From assembly GCA_038316355.1 (NCBI GenBank), contig JBBQAO010000008.1, positions 1 through 64,000 on the forward strand: a stretch of DNA of 64,000 nucleotides. Reading direction: 5' to 3'. The position numbers and the translations under genes were made by a program. The stretch's first letter is position 1; each line of letters starts with the position of its first letter. Positions 1 to 7,351 of this stretch are shown here, piece by piece. The notes under the pieces were generated by a model. It searched no databases. It had not been told where the DNA came from and saw only the letters and a program-made list of their open reading frames with translations. The DNA comes from Ga0077527 sp038316355. Lineage in GTDB: Bacteria > Pseudomonadota > Gammaproteobacteria > Burkholderiales > SG8-41.

Positions 1-1
1 C

Positions 2-1054
2 ACCGTGAACCCGGCCAACGTCGACATCCTGCAAGCCCCGGGTTCGGCGATCGGCTTCAAAGGTGAAGAGAAACTCGGCGGCGGCATGAGCGCCTGGTTC
101 CAGTGCGAGTCTTCGGCTGACTTCCGCGGCACCAACGGCGATGGCTTCTGCACCCGCAACAGCGCAATCGGCCTCAAAGGCGGCTTCGGTAACTTCTTTG
201 TCGGCGTCTGGGATGCCCCGTTCAAGCGCAGCATCGGCAACGTCGGCGGCCGCGACACCGGTATCTTCGGCACCGCCGACCTGCTGGTGAACAACTCGAC
301 GACGGTCTCCGACGGCGTCAGCGCCGGCGTATTCAAGCGCCGTCAGCGCAATTCAATCAACTACGACAGCCCGCGTTTCGGCGGCTTCCAGTTCATGGCG
401 GCCACGACGTCGACCAACAGCTCAAGCTCGCTGACCACGTCTGCTGCAAACGCCAAGCCGCGCACCTGGTCGTTGGCTGGTGCGTATAAAGCCGGCCCGC
501 TGGATCTGTCGATTGGTTATGAAATGCACCAAGACTTCTACAACAGCTCGGTAACCCCGGTTGCGACGCTGAGCACCACGGGTGTTGCACTGGGTACCCC
601 GACAGTCTCCACCTTCTCGGGTGACGAGAGCGCCTGGCACATCAGCGGCGCGTTTACGCTGGGCAACGGCCTGAAACTGGGCGCGGTCTACACCCGTCAG
701 GAAGCTGACACAGCCGTTGGCGCAAATGCCGAGAACACCGCCTACCAATTTGGCGCGGAATGGAAAATCTCCGGACCGCATAACCTGCACTTTGCTTACA
801 CCAAAGCGGATTCGTCCGAAGGCACACTGGGCGCGGCGATGACCGGCCGTCCGGCCGTTGGAGCGGCATCGAACGGCGCCAAGCTGTGGCAAGTGCGTTA
901 CCTGCATAACCTGTCGAAGCGCACCACGGCATCGATCGGTTATGTCCACCTGAAGAACGACGTATCCGGCACCTACGATCTGATGGGTGTTTCGGGCACG
1001 GGCACCGGCGCGAAGTCGAGCGCTGTTGCAGTGAGCCTCCAGCACCGCTTCTAA
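2..1054 (+). CDS. Outer-membrane porin, N-terminus cut by window edge
   Basis: Gram-negative general porin of the betaproteobacterial type, expected to form a diffusion channel in the outer membrane. The frame is open through the left edge, so the signal peptide and first strand are missing; about 350 residues are visible against a usual 360-400. The sequence shows alternating beta-strand periodicity, the block GFKGEEKLGGGMSAWFQ typical of early strands in this family, and GNFFVGVWDAPFK, which looks like the constriction loop. It ends in LQHRF; a terminal Phe is the usual signal for outer-membrane insertion. A strong terminator follows 38 bases after the stop, so the gene is probably the end of its transcript. 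The substrate cannot be judged from sequence. Confidence 0.9.
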   Translation, partial: TVNPANVDILQAPGSAIGFKGEEKLGGGMSAWFQCESSADFRGTNGDGFCTRNSAIGLKGGFGNFFVGVWDAPFKRSIGNVGGRDTGIFGTADLLVNNSTTVSDGVSAGVFKRRQRNSINYDSPRFGGFQFMAATTSTNSSSSLTTSAANAKPRTWSLAGAYKAGPLDLSIGYEMHQDFYNSSVTPVATLSTTGVALGTPTVSTFSGDESAWHISGAFTLGNGLKLGAVYTRQEADTAVGANAENTAYQFGAEWKISGPHNLHFAYTKADSSEGTLGAAMTGRPAVGAASNGAKLWQVRYLHNLSKRTTASIGYVHLKNDVSGTYDLMGVSGTGTGAKSSAVAVSLQHRF

Positions 1055-1092
1055 AACAGTCTGATCTCCGCAGCAGCTTGCGGAACCTGAAA

Positions 1093-1117
1093 CGGGCGCC
1101 GAGGCGCCCGTTTTTTT
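1093..1117 (+). terminator. Rho-independent terminator of the porin gene
   Basis: CGGGCGC and GCGCCCG form a perfect stem around a four-base loop (1093-1110), followed by seven T (1111-1117). The T run overlaps the stop codon of the convergent gene on the minus strand. On that strand the hairpin is followed by TTTCAGG, so it may work weakly in both directions. Confidence 0.85.
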
Positions 1118-3587
1118 ATGCCAGTGGCGCCGCCGGGCTGTTCAGCATTTGCCGATACAGCGCTTCGAGATGCCGGGTCAATGCCGGAGTGTCAAACAAT
1201 GGCGCGGTGTCGCGGGCTGCGCTGATCCGTCGCGCAATGTCCCGCAGCAATTCGCGGTGGGTGGCGAGTTTCAGCACTTTGGTTTCGTAATCCGGCAGTG
1301 ACCCGGCGATCAGCGCCGGCAATTGTGCCGCAGTGAGGATGCTGGCGGAAACCCGGGCCGCGAAGGTATCGCCGCGCAGCGCGACCAACGGGCAGCCGCA
1401 CCACAGCGCATCACTCGCCGTGGTGTGCGAGGTGTAGGGGAAGGTATCGAGCGCAAGGTCCGCCACCCTGTAACGCGCGAGGTGCTGCGCAAGCGGCAGT
1501 CGTGGCGCAAAAATCAGGCGCTCCGCCGCGACTCCTGCCGCTGCTGATGCTGCGCGCAGATTGGCCGTGGACCAGCGGTTGTCATCGACCAGCCACAACA
1601 CGCTGTCGGCTACGGCGTGCAGGATGCGCATCCATGCCGCAAACATATCGGGCGTGATTTTGAAGGTCTGGTTGAAACAGCAAAACACCAGTCCCGATGC
1701 GGGCAAGCCGTAGGCAGAGCGCGCCAGCGGTTCGGCAATCAGCCGTTGGCGGTCAATCGGCTGATAACAATGCGGCAGGCGCAGGACCTGTTCCGAGCAA
1801 CTGTGCTCTTCGCCCGGCTCGATGATGTATGGGTCGGCAATCAGGTAGTCGATGAATGCGGTGCCGGTTGTTCCCGGGTAACCCAGCCAGGTGACCTGTA
1901 CCGGGCTTGCGCGTCGCGCCATGATGCCCAGCCGGTCGCCGACCGTATATCCCTTGAGATCAACCAGGATGTCGATGCCGTCGCTGCGGATGCGCTCGAT
2001 GGCAAGATCATCCGGTTCCCAGGCAATGTCGACAAAATGATCCACGGCGTTGATGATCCGTTGCCGCATTGCGCCGTCATCGCGCGGACCGTAGGAATAG
2101 GCGTAAATCTCGAACTGTGCACGGTCATGGCGTTCGAGCAGTTCCGTGACCAGATAGGCTGCGGGGTGTTCCTGAAAGTCCGACGACAGGTAGCCGATGC
2201 GTATGCGTTGACCGGGATTGCGCGGCATCGCCGGCGCCGGCGTATGCGTGGCGATGCCGGCAAAGCGCCGTTCGGCCCAGGCCCGGGTGTAGGCACACAG
2301 TTGTTCTGCCGTCAGGTCTTCATTCAACAGGGCGAAGGGCGTGCCGGCTTCTTCGCCGCGCAGGATGCGCGGCTTGAGCGTTTGCCAGGCGACGGACCAG
2401 CGCGCCCAGTCGCAGATCCGGCGGCTGTGCTGGGCGAGCATGCCGAGCAGGACGGTATTGTCGGTTTTACGGAAGCCCTCGGCGAGGAGTTCGATGGCGG
2501 CAACCAGTTCACCGCGTAACACGCGAGTCTGGGCGCGCAGGCTCCATGCCCAGACCAGCGCCGGATCGAGTGCGCCGGCCTGATCGGCTGCGACATCGGC
2601 AGCATCAAGATTGCCGGTTTGCAGCAGGCTGTCGGCCAGCGCAGCCCAGGCGGGCGCCGCTGCCGGATCCACGCGGACCAACTCCTGCAGCAGGCGTACT
2701 GCTTCACCGTAACGGCCCTGTGACCGCGCGACCGCGCCCAGACCTTCCAGTGCGGCAGGGAGTGCCGGTGCCACCGCCAGCGCAGCTTCGAAATGCAGGC
2801 GCGCCTCGGCGTGGCGTGCGGCCTGCAGGCGCAGGTTGCCGAGATTGGCGTGGGCATGCGGGTGGCCCGGCGCAATCGCCAGGGCTCGCTCCAGCAATTG
2901 CGTTGCGTTTGCGCCCTGCTGCAGTTGTTCGAGTGCAATGGCGAGATTGACCATTGCATCGGCGTGCGCCGGATGGCTGGCGACGGCGGTCTCGAAATGT
3001 TTGCGCGCCGCCGCCCAGTCCTTGTCGGCGAGGGCTATCACCCCCAGGTTGTAGAGCGCATCCGGGTGACCGGGCGCGGTGCGCAACACCGCCGTAAATT
3101 GTGCCGTGGCGCCGGCGCTGTCGCCGCCGGCGGCCAGCGCCTGTCCCAGTGCAAGTCTGCAGTCGGGGTGATCGGGAGCCTGCTGCAGCGCCTGCCGCAG
3201 CGCCACCAGTGCTTCCGCGGGTCGGCCCTGGCGCAGCATCGCGAGTCCCAGCCGCAGTGCCACGGATGCCGGCGCGCCGGGCAATGCCGCGGCACGGCGC
3301 AGGATTTGTTCTGCTTCCGCGAACTCGCCGAGGTTGAGCAGGGCCAGACCGAGGTATTCCAGCGCCATGCCGTCCTGCGGCGAGGCCGCAAGCGCCAGCC
3401 GCAGATCCTGAACGGCCTCGGCGGGCGCACCGCCCATCAGGCTGACGATGCCGCGCATGGCCAGCGCCTCGGGATTGCGCGGCGCCCTGCCGAGGATTTC
3501 GCTGCACAGGGCCAATGCGCCCGCGGCGTCGCCGTTCTGCAGCAGCGTGCGGGCGTTGCGCAGCTTGTTATTCAGTGATGCGGACAT
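1116..3587 (-). CDS. TPR protein with O-GlcNAc transferase-like (SPINDLY/GT41) domain
   Basis: Large protein (823 aa) with two parts. Residues about 1-400 are consecutive tetratricopeptide repeats (patterns such as HPDALYNLGVIALADKDW and HPHAHANLGNLRLQAARHAEA). Residues about 455-800 are a GT41/O-GlcNAc transferase catalytic region: IRIGYLSSDFQEHP, DILVDLKGYTVGDRLGIMARR, VQVTWLGYPGTTG, FCCFNQTFKITPDM, and LDTFPYTSHTTASDALWCG. In characterised members such motifs bind a nucleotide sugar while the TPRs hold the protein acceptor. Bacterial homologues are often annotated for protein or flagellin glycosylation, but no target is visible here. There is no signal peptide, so it is probably cytoplasmic. 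It is transcribed convergently with the porin and divergently from mgtE; both neighbours look unrelated. Confidence 0.85.
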   Translation of the reverse strand: MSASLNNKLRNARTLLQNGDAAGALALCSEILGRAPRNPEALAMRGIVSLMGGAPAEAVQDLRLALAASPQDGMALEYLGLALLNLGEFAEAEQILRRAAALPGAPASVALRLGLAMLRQGRPAEALVALRQALQQAPDHPDCRLALGQALAAGGDSAGATAQFTAVLRTAPGHPDALYNLGVIALADKDWAAARKHFETAVASHPAHADAMVNLAIALEQLQQGANATQLLERALAIAPGHPHAHANLGNLRLQAARHAEARLHFEAALAVAPALPAALEGLGAVARSQGRYGEAVRLLQELVRVDPAAAPAWAALADSLLQTGNLDAADVAADQAGALDPALVWAWSLRAQTRVLRGELVAAIELLAEGFRKTDNTVLLGMLAQHSRRICDWARWSVAWQTLKPRILRGEEAGTPFALLNEDLTAEQLCAYTRAWAERRFAGIATHTPAPAMPRNPGQRIRIGYLSSDFQEHPAAYLVTELLERHDRAQFEIYAYSYGPRDDGAMRQRIINAVDHFVDIAWEPDDLAIERIRSDGIDILVDLKGYTVGDRLGIMARRASPVQVTWLGYPGTTGTAFIDYLIADPYIIEPGEEHSCSEQVLRLPHCYQPIDRQRLIAEPLARSAYGLPASGLVFCCFNQTFKITPDMFAAWMRILHAVADSVLWLVDDNRWSTANLRAASAAAGVAAERLIFAPRLPLAQHLARYRVADLALDTFPYTSHTTASDALWCGCPLVALRGDTFAARVSASILTAAQLPALIAGSLPDYETKVLKLATHRELLRDIARRISAARDTAPLFDTPALTRHLEALYRQMLNSPAAPLA

Positions 3588-3704
3588 GCAGGGCTGGACT
3601 GACCGGGAATTTGAGGCAGGCCAAAGATACCTTTTTCCTTAGGGTCTGTCTGCGTCACGATTTCAGCCACGAATGCTTGGACACTGCCGCATGTTCTACC
3701 TAGA

Positions 3705-5186
3705 ATGTGGCCGCAGATTCAATCCTCCAATCCACAGTTGGAATCACTCGTGGCCGACCGGCAGGAAATCCGTCCCGGAGTAGAAACACAGCTCGAGCAG
3801 GTGATCGCGCTGCTGCATCGGCACGAGCTGGTGGAGAACCTGGTTCACCGCCAGAAAAGTCCGCGTCACGAGCTGGTCGAGACGCTGGTGCATCGCCAGC
3901 ACCTCGGCGCATTGCAGCAGTTGCTTGACCGCCTGCATTCAGCCGACATTGCCTACGTCCTGGAAGCGCTGCCGCTCGATCAGCGGCTGGTGGTGTGGGA
4001 TCTGGTCAAGGCCGAGCGCGACGGCGAAATCCTGCTCGAGGTCTCGGATGCGGTGCGCGAGACGCTGATCGCGCACATGGACGAGGGCGAACTGGTTGCC
4101 GCCACCGGCCAGCTTGATACCGATGAAATCGCCGACCTTGCCCCCGACCTGCCGCGCGAAGTCATACTCGATGTCTTCAAGGCGCTGTCGACCGGGGAGC
4201 GCGAGCAGTTGCGCGCCGCGATGTCGTATCCGGAGGAGGCGGTCGGCGCGCTGATGGATTTCGAGATGATCGAGGTGCGCGAAGACGTCACGCTGGAGGT
4301 GGTGCTGCGTTACCTGCGCCGCCTCGATCAGTTGCCGGACCATACCGATCAGTTGTTCGTGGTCGATCGCGATGAACATCTGCGCGGCCTGCTGCCGGTG
4401 AACCGGCTGCTGGTCAGTGATCCCGAGACGCTGGTCGGCGACGTGATGACCCGCGACTACACCAGCTTCCAGCCGGAGCAGGATGCGCAGGATGCAGCCA
4501 GCGCGTTCGAGCGCTACGACCTGGTGTCGGCGCCGGTTGTTGACGGCGAGGGCTGTCTGGTTGGGCGCATGACGGTCAATGCCGTGGTGGATTACATCCG
4601 TGAAGCGAAGGATACCGAGACACTGGCTGCCGGCGGCCTGAGCGAGGATGAGGATCTGTTTGCTTCGGTCTGGAAAAGCGTGCGCAATCGCTGGGCGTGG
4701 CTGGCGATCAATCTGGTCACTGCATTCATCGCCTCCCGCGTCATCGGCGTGTTTGAGGATTCGATTGCGCAGCTGGTGGCGCTGGCGGCACTGATGCCCA
4801 TCATCGCCGGCATCGGCGGCAATTCCGGCAACCAGACCACCACCATGATCGTGCGTGCGTTGGCGCTGGGCCAGATTTCCCGGGACAGCGCGCGAAAACT
4901 GTTTTTCAAGGAAATCAGCGTATCGGCGCTGAACGGACTGATCTGGGGCAGCGTGGTCGGCCTGTTTGCGTTCCTGATTTACCACAACTGGCAACTGGGT
5001 CTGGTGATGACCGGTGCCATGGTGCTGAATCTGCTGCTGGCGGCGGTGATGGGGGTGGCAATCCCGCTGCTGATGGAAAAATTCGGCCGCGATCCGGCCA
5101 TCGGTTCGAGTGTGATGATCACGGCGATCACCGACAGCGGCGGATTTTTCATATTCCTCGGCCTTGCCACGCTGTTTTTGGTTTGA
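3705..5186 (+). CDS. mgtE: Magnesium transporter MgtE
   Basis: Mg2+-gated inner-membrane Mg2+ channel (493 aa). Order of parts: a short N-terminal extension, the helical MgtE N domain (about residues 65-190), a CBS pair (about 195-320, with LLPVNRLLVSDPETLVGDVM and LVGRMTVNAVVDYI), then five membrane helices (about 345-493). The pore signature GNSGNQTTTMIVRALALG is intact. Known family behaviour is that Mg2+ binding to the N and CBS domains closes the pore. The N-terminal extension holds an imperfect direct repeat, RHELVENLVHRQ (39-50) and RHELVETLVHRQ (54-65). The ATG at 3705 has no strong ribosome site, so the exact start is uncertain; a shorter form beginning nearer the N domain is possible. 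Confidence 0.93.
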   Translation: MWPQIQSSNPQLESLVADRQEIRPGVETQLEQVIALLHRHELVENLVHRQKSPRHELVETLVHRQHLGALQQLLDRLHSADIAYVLEALPLDQRLVVWDLVKAERDGEILLEVSDAVRETLIAHMDEGELVAATGQLDTDEIADLAPDLPREVILDVFKALSTGEREQLRAAMSYPEEAVGALMDFEMIEVREDVTLEVVLRYLRRLDQLPDHTDQLFVVDRDEHLRGLLPVNRLLVSDPETLVGDVMTRDYTSFQPEQDAQDAASAFERYDLVSAPVVDGEGCLVGRMTVNAVVDYIREAKDTETLAAGGLSEDEDLFASVWKSVRNRWAWLAINLVTAFIASRVIGVFEDSIAQLVALAALMPIIAGIGGNSGNQTTTMIVRALALGQISRDSARKLFFKEISVSALNGLIWGSVVGLFAFLIYHNWQLGLVMTGAMVLNLLLAAVMGVAIPLLMEKFGRDPAIGSSVMITAITDSGGFFIFLGLATLFLV

Positions 5187-5283
5187 ACAGCGCTGTTGTC
5201 GCCGGCCGCCGCCGCGTAAAATCGTCCGGCGTGCAGCAGCGGGAATAACCACGGGCAGCTCCGTGTTCAGGAGGTAACAGCAG

Positions 5284-5808
5284 GTGAATCGACCGGCATC
5301 CGATGAGTTTGCCACCCAGGCCATGCAGCACATCCCGCGGCTGCGCCGATATGCGCGCGCGCTGACGGGGGATGCCAGCGCCGCTGACGATCTGGTGCAG
5401 GACGCGCTGGAACGCGCACTGGTCAAGCAGAAACTGTGGCGCGAGGGTACGGATCTGCGCGCCTGGCTGTTTACCGTGATGCATAACGTATTCGTGAACC
5501 AGGTGCGCAGCGCCGCCGTCAGCCGGACGGTGCAGCTCGACGATGATGCGATGGCGGAACGCCCGCAGCCGCAAAGCAGCGACCGGCTGGAAATCCGCGA
5601 TCTGGATGCGGCATTGCAGGCGCTGCCGGAAGAGCAGCGCGCCGTGGTGTTGCTGGTGGGACTGGAACAGATGACTTATGACGAAGCGGCCCGCGTGCTT
5701 GAAGTGCCTATAGGCACGGTGATGTCGCGGCTGTCGCGCGGCCGGGAGCGGCTGCGCCGGCTGACGCAGGGCCTGCCGGAAACGGCGCCGCTGAAGGTGG
5801 TGAAATGA
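5284..5808 (+). CDS. ECF-type RNA polymerase sigma factor
   Basis: Extracytoplasmic-function sigma-70 factor (174 aa) made only of region 2 (LRRYARALTGDASAADDLVQDALERAL, then DLRAWLFTVMHNVFVNQVR) and region 4 (ALQALPEEQRAVVLLVGLEQMTYDEAARVLEVPIGTVMSRLSRGRERLR). It would direct core polymerase to a small regulon when released by its anti-sigma factor, encoded next. The GTG start is supported by AGGAGG at 5269-5274, nine bases upstream. The gene ends in LKVVK-stop inside a 14-bp tandem repeat that links it to the anti-sigma gene by a string of overlapping ATGA junctions. The inducing signal is not evident. Confidence 0.92.
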   Translation: MNRPASDEFATQAMQHIPRLRRYARALTGDASAADDLVQDALERALVKQKLWREGTDLRAWLFTVMHNVFVNQVRSAAVSRTVQLDDDAMAERPQPQSSDRLEIRDLDAALQALPEEQRAVVLLVGLEQMTYDEAARVLEVPIGTVMSRLSRGRERLRRLTQGLPETAPLKVVK

Positions 5809-5847
5809 AGGTGGTGAAATGAAGGTGGCCAAATGAGGGCGGCCCGA
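5792..5847 (+). repeat. Four 14-bp tandem repeats making a chain of stop/start overlaps
   Basis: Units TGAAGGTGGTGAAA (5792-5805), the same again (5806-5819), TGAAGGTGGCCAAA (5820-5833) and TGAGGGCGGCCCGA (5834-5847). Each junction reads ATGA, a start codon overlapping a stop. From the sigma stop (5806-5808) this yields three five-codon reading frames, MKVVK (5805-5822), MKVAK (5819-5836) and MRAAR (5833-5850). The last stop overlaps the ATG of the anti-sigma gene at 5847. The repeat derives from the last codons of the sigma gene. Confidence 0.9.
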
Positions 5848-6605
5848 TGAGCGCGCCTCCGGTGACCGAGGCCGAACTGCAGGCCTATGTCGACGGTCAA
5901 CTGCCGCCGGCGCGCGCGGCAGAGGTGGCGCAGCATCTGGCGCAGCATGAAGAAGACGCGCAACGCGTGGCGGCATATCGCCGCCAGAACGAGAATCTGC
6001 AACTGGCGTATGCACCGTTGCTGGCCGGGGCGGTACCCGCCCGGCTGCAGCCGGGGGTGCGGCGTCGCTGGCAGTTGCCGGTGCAGCGTTATGCCCTTGC
6101 CGCGGCATTGATGGCGGTCAGTGGCATTGCCGGCTGGCAATCACATGCCTATATCGCCGGCGAACGTACACAAACCTTCTATCTGGCCCGGGTCGCTGCG
6201 GTCGCCCATGCCGTTTACAGCCCCGAAGTGCGGCATCCGGTGGAGGTCGGCGCCGACCAGGAAGAACACCTGGTGCGCTGGTTGTCGAAGCGGCTGGGGA
6301 CCGGACTGAAGATTCCCCATCTTGCGGCACAGGGGTACACGCTGGTTGGCGGACGTTTGTTGCCGGGCGAACGCGGACCGGCAGCGCAATTCATGTATCA
6401 GGACAGCAAGGGCCAGCGCCTGACGCTATACGTACGCGTCAGCAAAGAAGGGCGCGAACAGACTGCATTTCGTTTTGCGCAGGAAAATAATGTCGGCGTG
6501 TTTTACTGGCTTGATGGCCGCCTGGGTTACGCCTTGTCCGGTGAAACCGATCGCGCTGAATTACTGCGTGTCGCCGACGCGGTTTACCGGCAACTCAATC
6601 CCTGA
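5847..6605 (+). CDS. Membrane-anchored anti-sigma factor
   Basis: Anti-sigma factor of the transmembrane transcriptional regulator type (COG5662-like, 252 aa). The N-terminal cytoplasmic helices (TEAELQAYVDGQLPPARAAEVAQHL) resemble the sigma-binding anti-sigma fold. They lack the Cys residues of the zinc-binding HxxxCxxC motif, so this is a non-zinc variant. One membrane helix follows (about residues 77-100), then a periplasmic domain of about 150 residues with no family I recognise. It lies directly behind its likely partner sigma gene, with translation probably coupled through the overlapping ATGA junctions. The periplasmic part presumably senses the signal; that is inference. Confidence 0.85.
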   Translation: MSAPPVTEAELQAYVDGQLPPARAAEVAQHLAQHEEDAQRVAAYRRQNENLQLAYAPLLAGAVPARLQPGVRRRWQLPVQRYALAAALMAVSGIAGWQSHAYIAGERTQTFYLARVAAVAHAVYSPEVRHPVEVGADQEEHLVRWLSKRLGTGLKIPHLAAQGYTLVGGRLLPGERGPAAQFMYQDSKGQRLTLYVRVSKEGREQTAFRFAQENNVGVFYWLDGRLGYALSGETDRAELLRVADAVYRQLNP

Positions 6606-6982
6606 AGTTATTTAACTATTCAGTGCAGCTAGTGGGCAAAACGCAGCATGCCCACCATCCGCACCGATGAATAACCTTCCGCCTGGGCTGCGCTGCACTT
6701 CGCTCACCCTGCAAGACTGTGCGCGCATTGCACCATTGAGCATCCTGGGGCAACTGCGCCAGGTATCAATAAGTAATTGATTTTATTGGTTTATTGATAT
6801 TTTGTATTTCGCGGGCGCCAAGCCGTGTGGCGGTCACGACCATCAGAAACTTCGCAACAGTTACGCCGGAGCGATGTGGGGGAAGTGAGGTCGTGAATCA
6901 ATGCGCGGGGGAAAAAGAAAATGCGCGCAAAGGAGATCTTGAAATGCGAAGGCCGGGGGTTACCCGGCCTTCGCAACTACTA
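6606..6982. other. Intergenic stretch with palindromes, no gene seen
   Basis: Between the anti-sigma gene and a micro-gene. It holds a hairpin GTGGGCA (6632-6638) with TGCCCAC (6649-6655), followed by a text like widespread proteobacterial intergenic repeats (CCCACCATCCGC, then CACTTCGCTCACCCTGC). A perfect 9-bp inverted repeat TATCAATAA (6764-6772) with TTATTGATA (6791-6799) is loosely related to the AT-rich words seen elsewhere in the window. The bases TAACTATTCAGTG (6614-6626) match the left end of the 170-bp repeat at 15743. Confidence 0.6.
6946..6974 (-). terminator. Hairpin behind the lysine-rich micro-gene
   Basis: A perfect 12-bp stem GCGAAGGCCGGG (6946-6957) with CCCGGCCTTCGC (6963-6974) and a five-base loop. 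It begins nine bases beyond the stop of the 20-codon gene. On the minus strand only ATTTC follows, so the T tract is weak. Placement suggests a transcript end, but it could be a stabilising 3' hairpin. Confidence 0.55.
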
Positions 6983-7045
6983 CTACTTCTTCTTGGCTGC
7001 TTTCTTCTTAGCTACTTTTTTCTTTGCTTTTTTCTTCGCTGCCAT
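6983..7045 (-). CDS. 20-residue lysine/alanine-rich micro-protein
   Basis: A short frame encoding only Met, Ala, Lys and one Val in the order MAAKKKA-KKKVAKKK-AAKKK, with 12 Lys in 20 residues. Support that it is real: AAGGAG lies seven bases before the ATG, and a 12-bp perfect hairpin starts nine bases after the stop. Its start also matches the first residues of the SWIB protein at 53370 (MAAKKKATKK). Such runs resemble the tails of bacterial histone-H1-like and AlgP-type proteins, which bind DNA or RNA by charge. No domain is present, so function is unknown. It is too short for ordinary gene finders. It could instead be the broken remnant of a longer gene with this tail, but nothing homologous to a SWIB domain follows. 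Confidence 0.6.
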   Translation of the reverse strand: MAAKKKAKKKVAKKKAAKKK

Positions 7046-7351
7046 AATCGACTCCTTAATGGTTAACTTAGGCATCGTTTGAATGCGGTTTTTGTTCCGC
7101 ACTACCTGCACACGATTTTCAAGAACATTTCACGGCGTTTTATTAACCGCCGTTCCGCGCTCCAACCAAAAAAACTGGCGAGAACCGTGTTCGGTGCGCC
7201 AATTCTATGCTAGCGAAAAATAAATACAATACTTTTGTCAACTTTTTTTGATCTGGCAAATCCGCTTGTGGATTTGCGGCAACAGCATATTGCAACGCAA
7301 AAGCTGGTACGGAGTACCGAAAAGTACTCACGAAGTACGGTTTTGATGTGA
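7046..7351. other. Intergenic stretch between the micro-gene and lysA
   Basis: AT-rich for this genome. It has a hairpin GCAAATCC (7256-7263) with GGATTTGC (7270-7277) and four GTAC words within 32 bases (7307-7338) that can fold in several ways just beyond the end of lysA. On the minus strand TTGACA (7236-7241) could be a -35 box for the micro-gene, but no good -10 lies at the right distance. No reading frame here looks coding. Confidence 0.5.

Noticed and set aside
3588..3704. Mg2+ riboswitch (M-box) before mgtE
   Set aside because: Only 117 bases with no M-box-like helices or conserved core recognised.
3939..5426. Long minus-strand frame (495 codons) opposite mgtE
   Set aside because: It is His/Gln/Arg-rich and mirrors the conserved mgtE frame; it has no domain and is a shadow of GC-rich codon use.
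7213..7241. Minus-strand promoter for the lysine-rich micro-gene from TTGACA at 7236-7241
   Set aside because: The hexamer is perfect but no acceptable -10 box lies 16-18 bases downstream.
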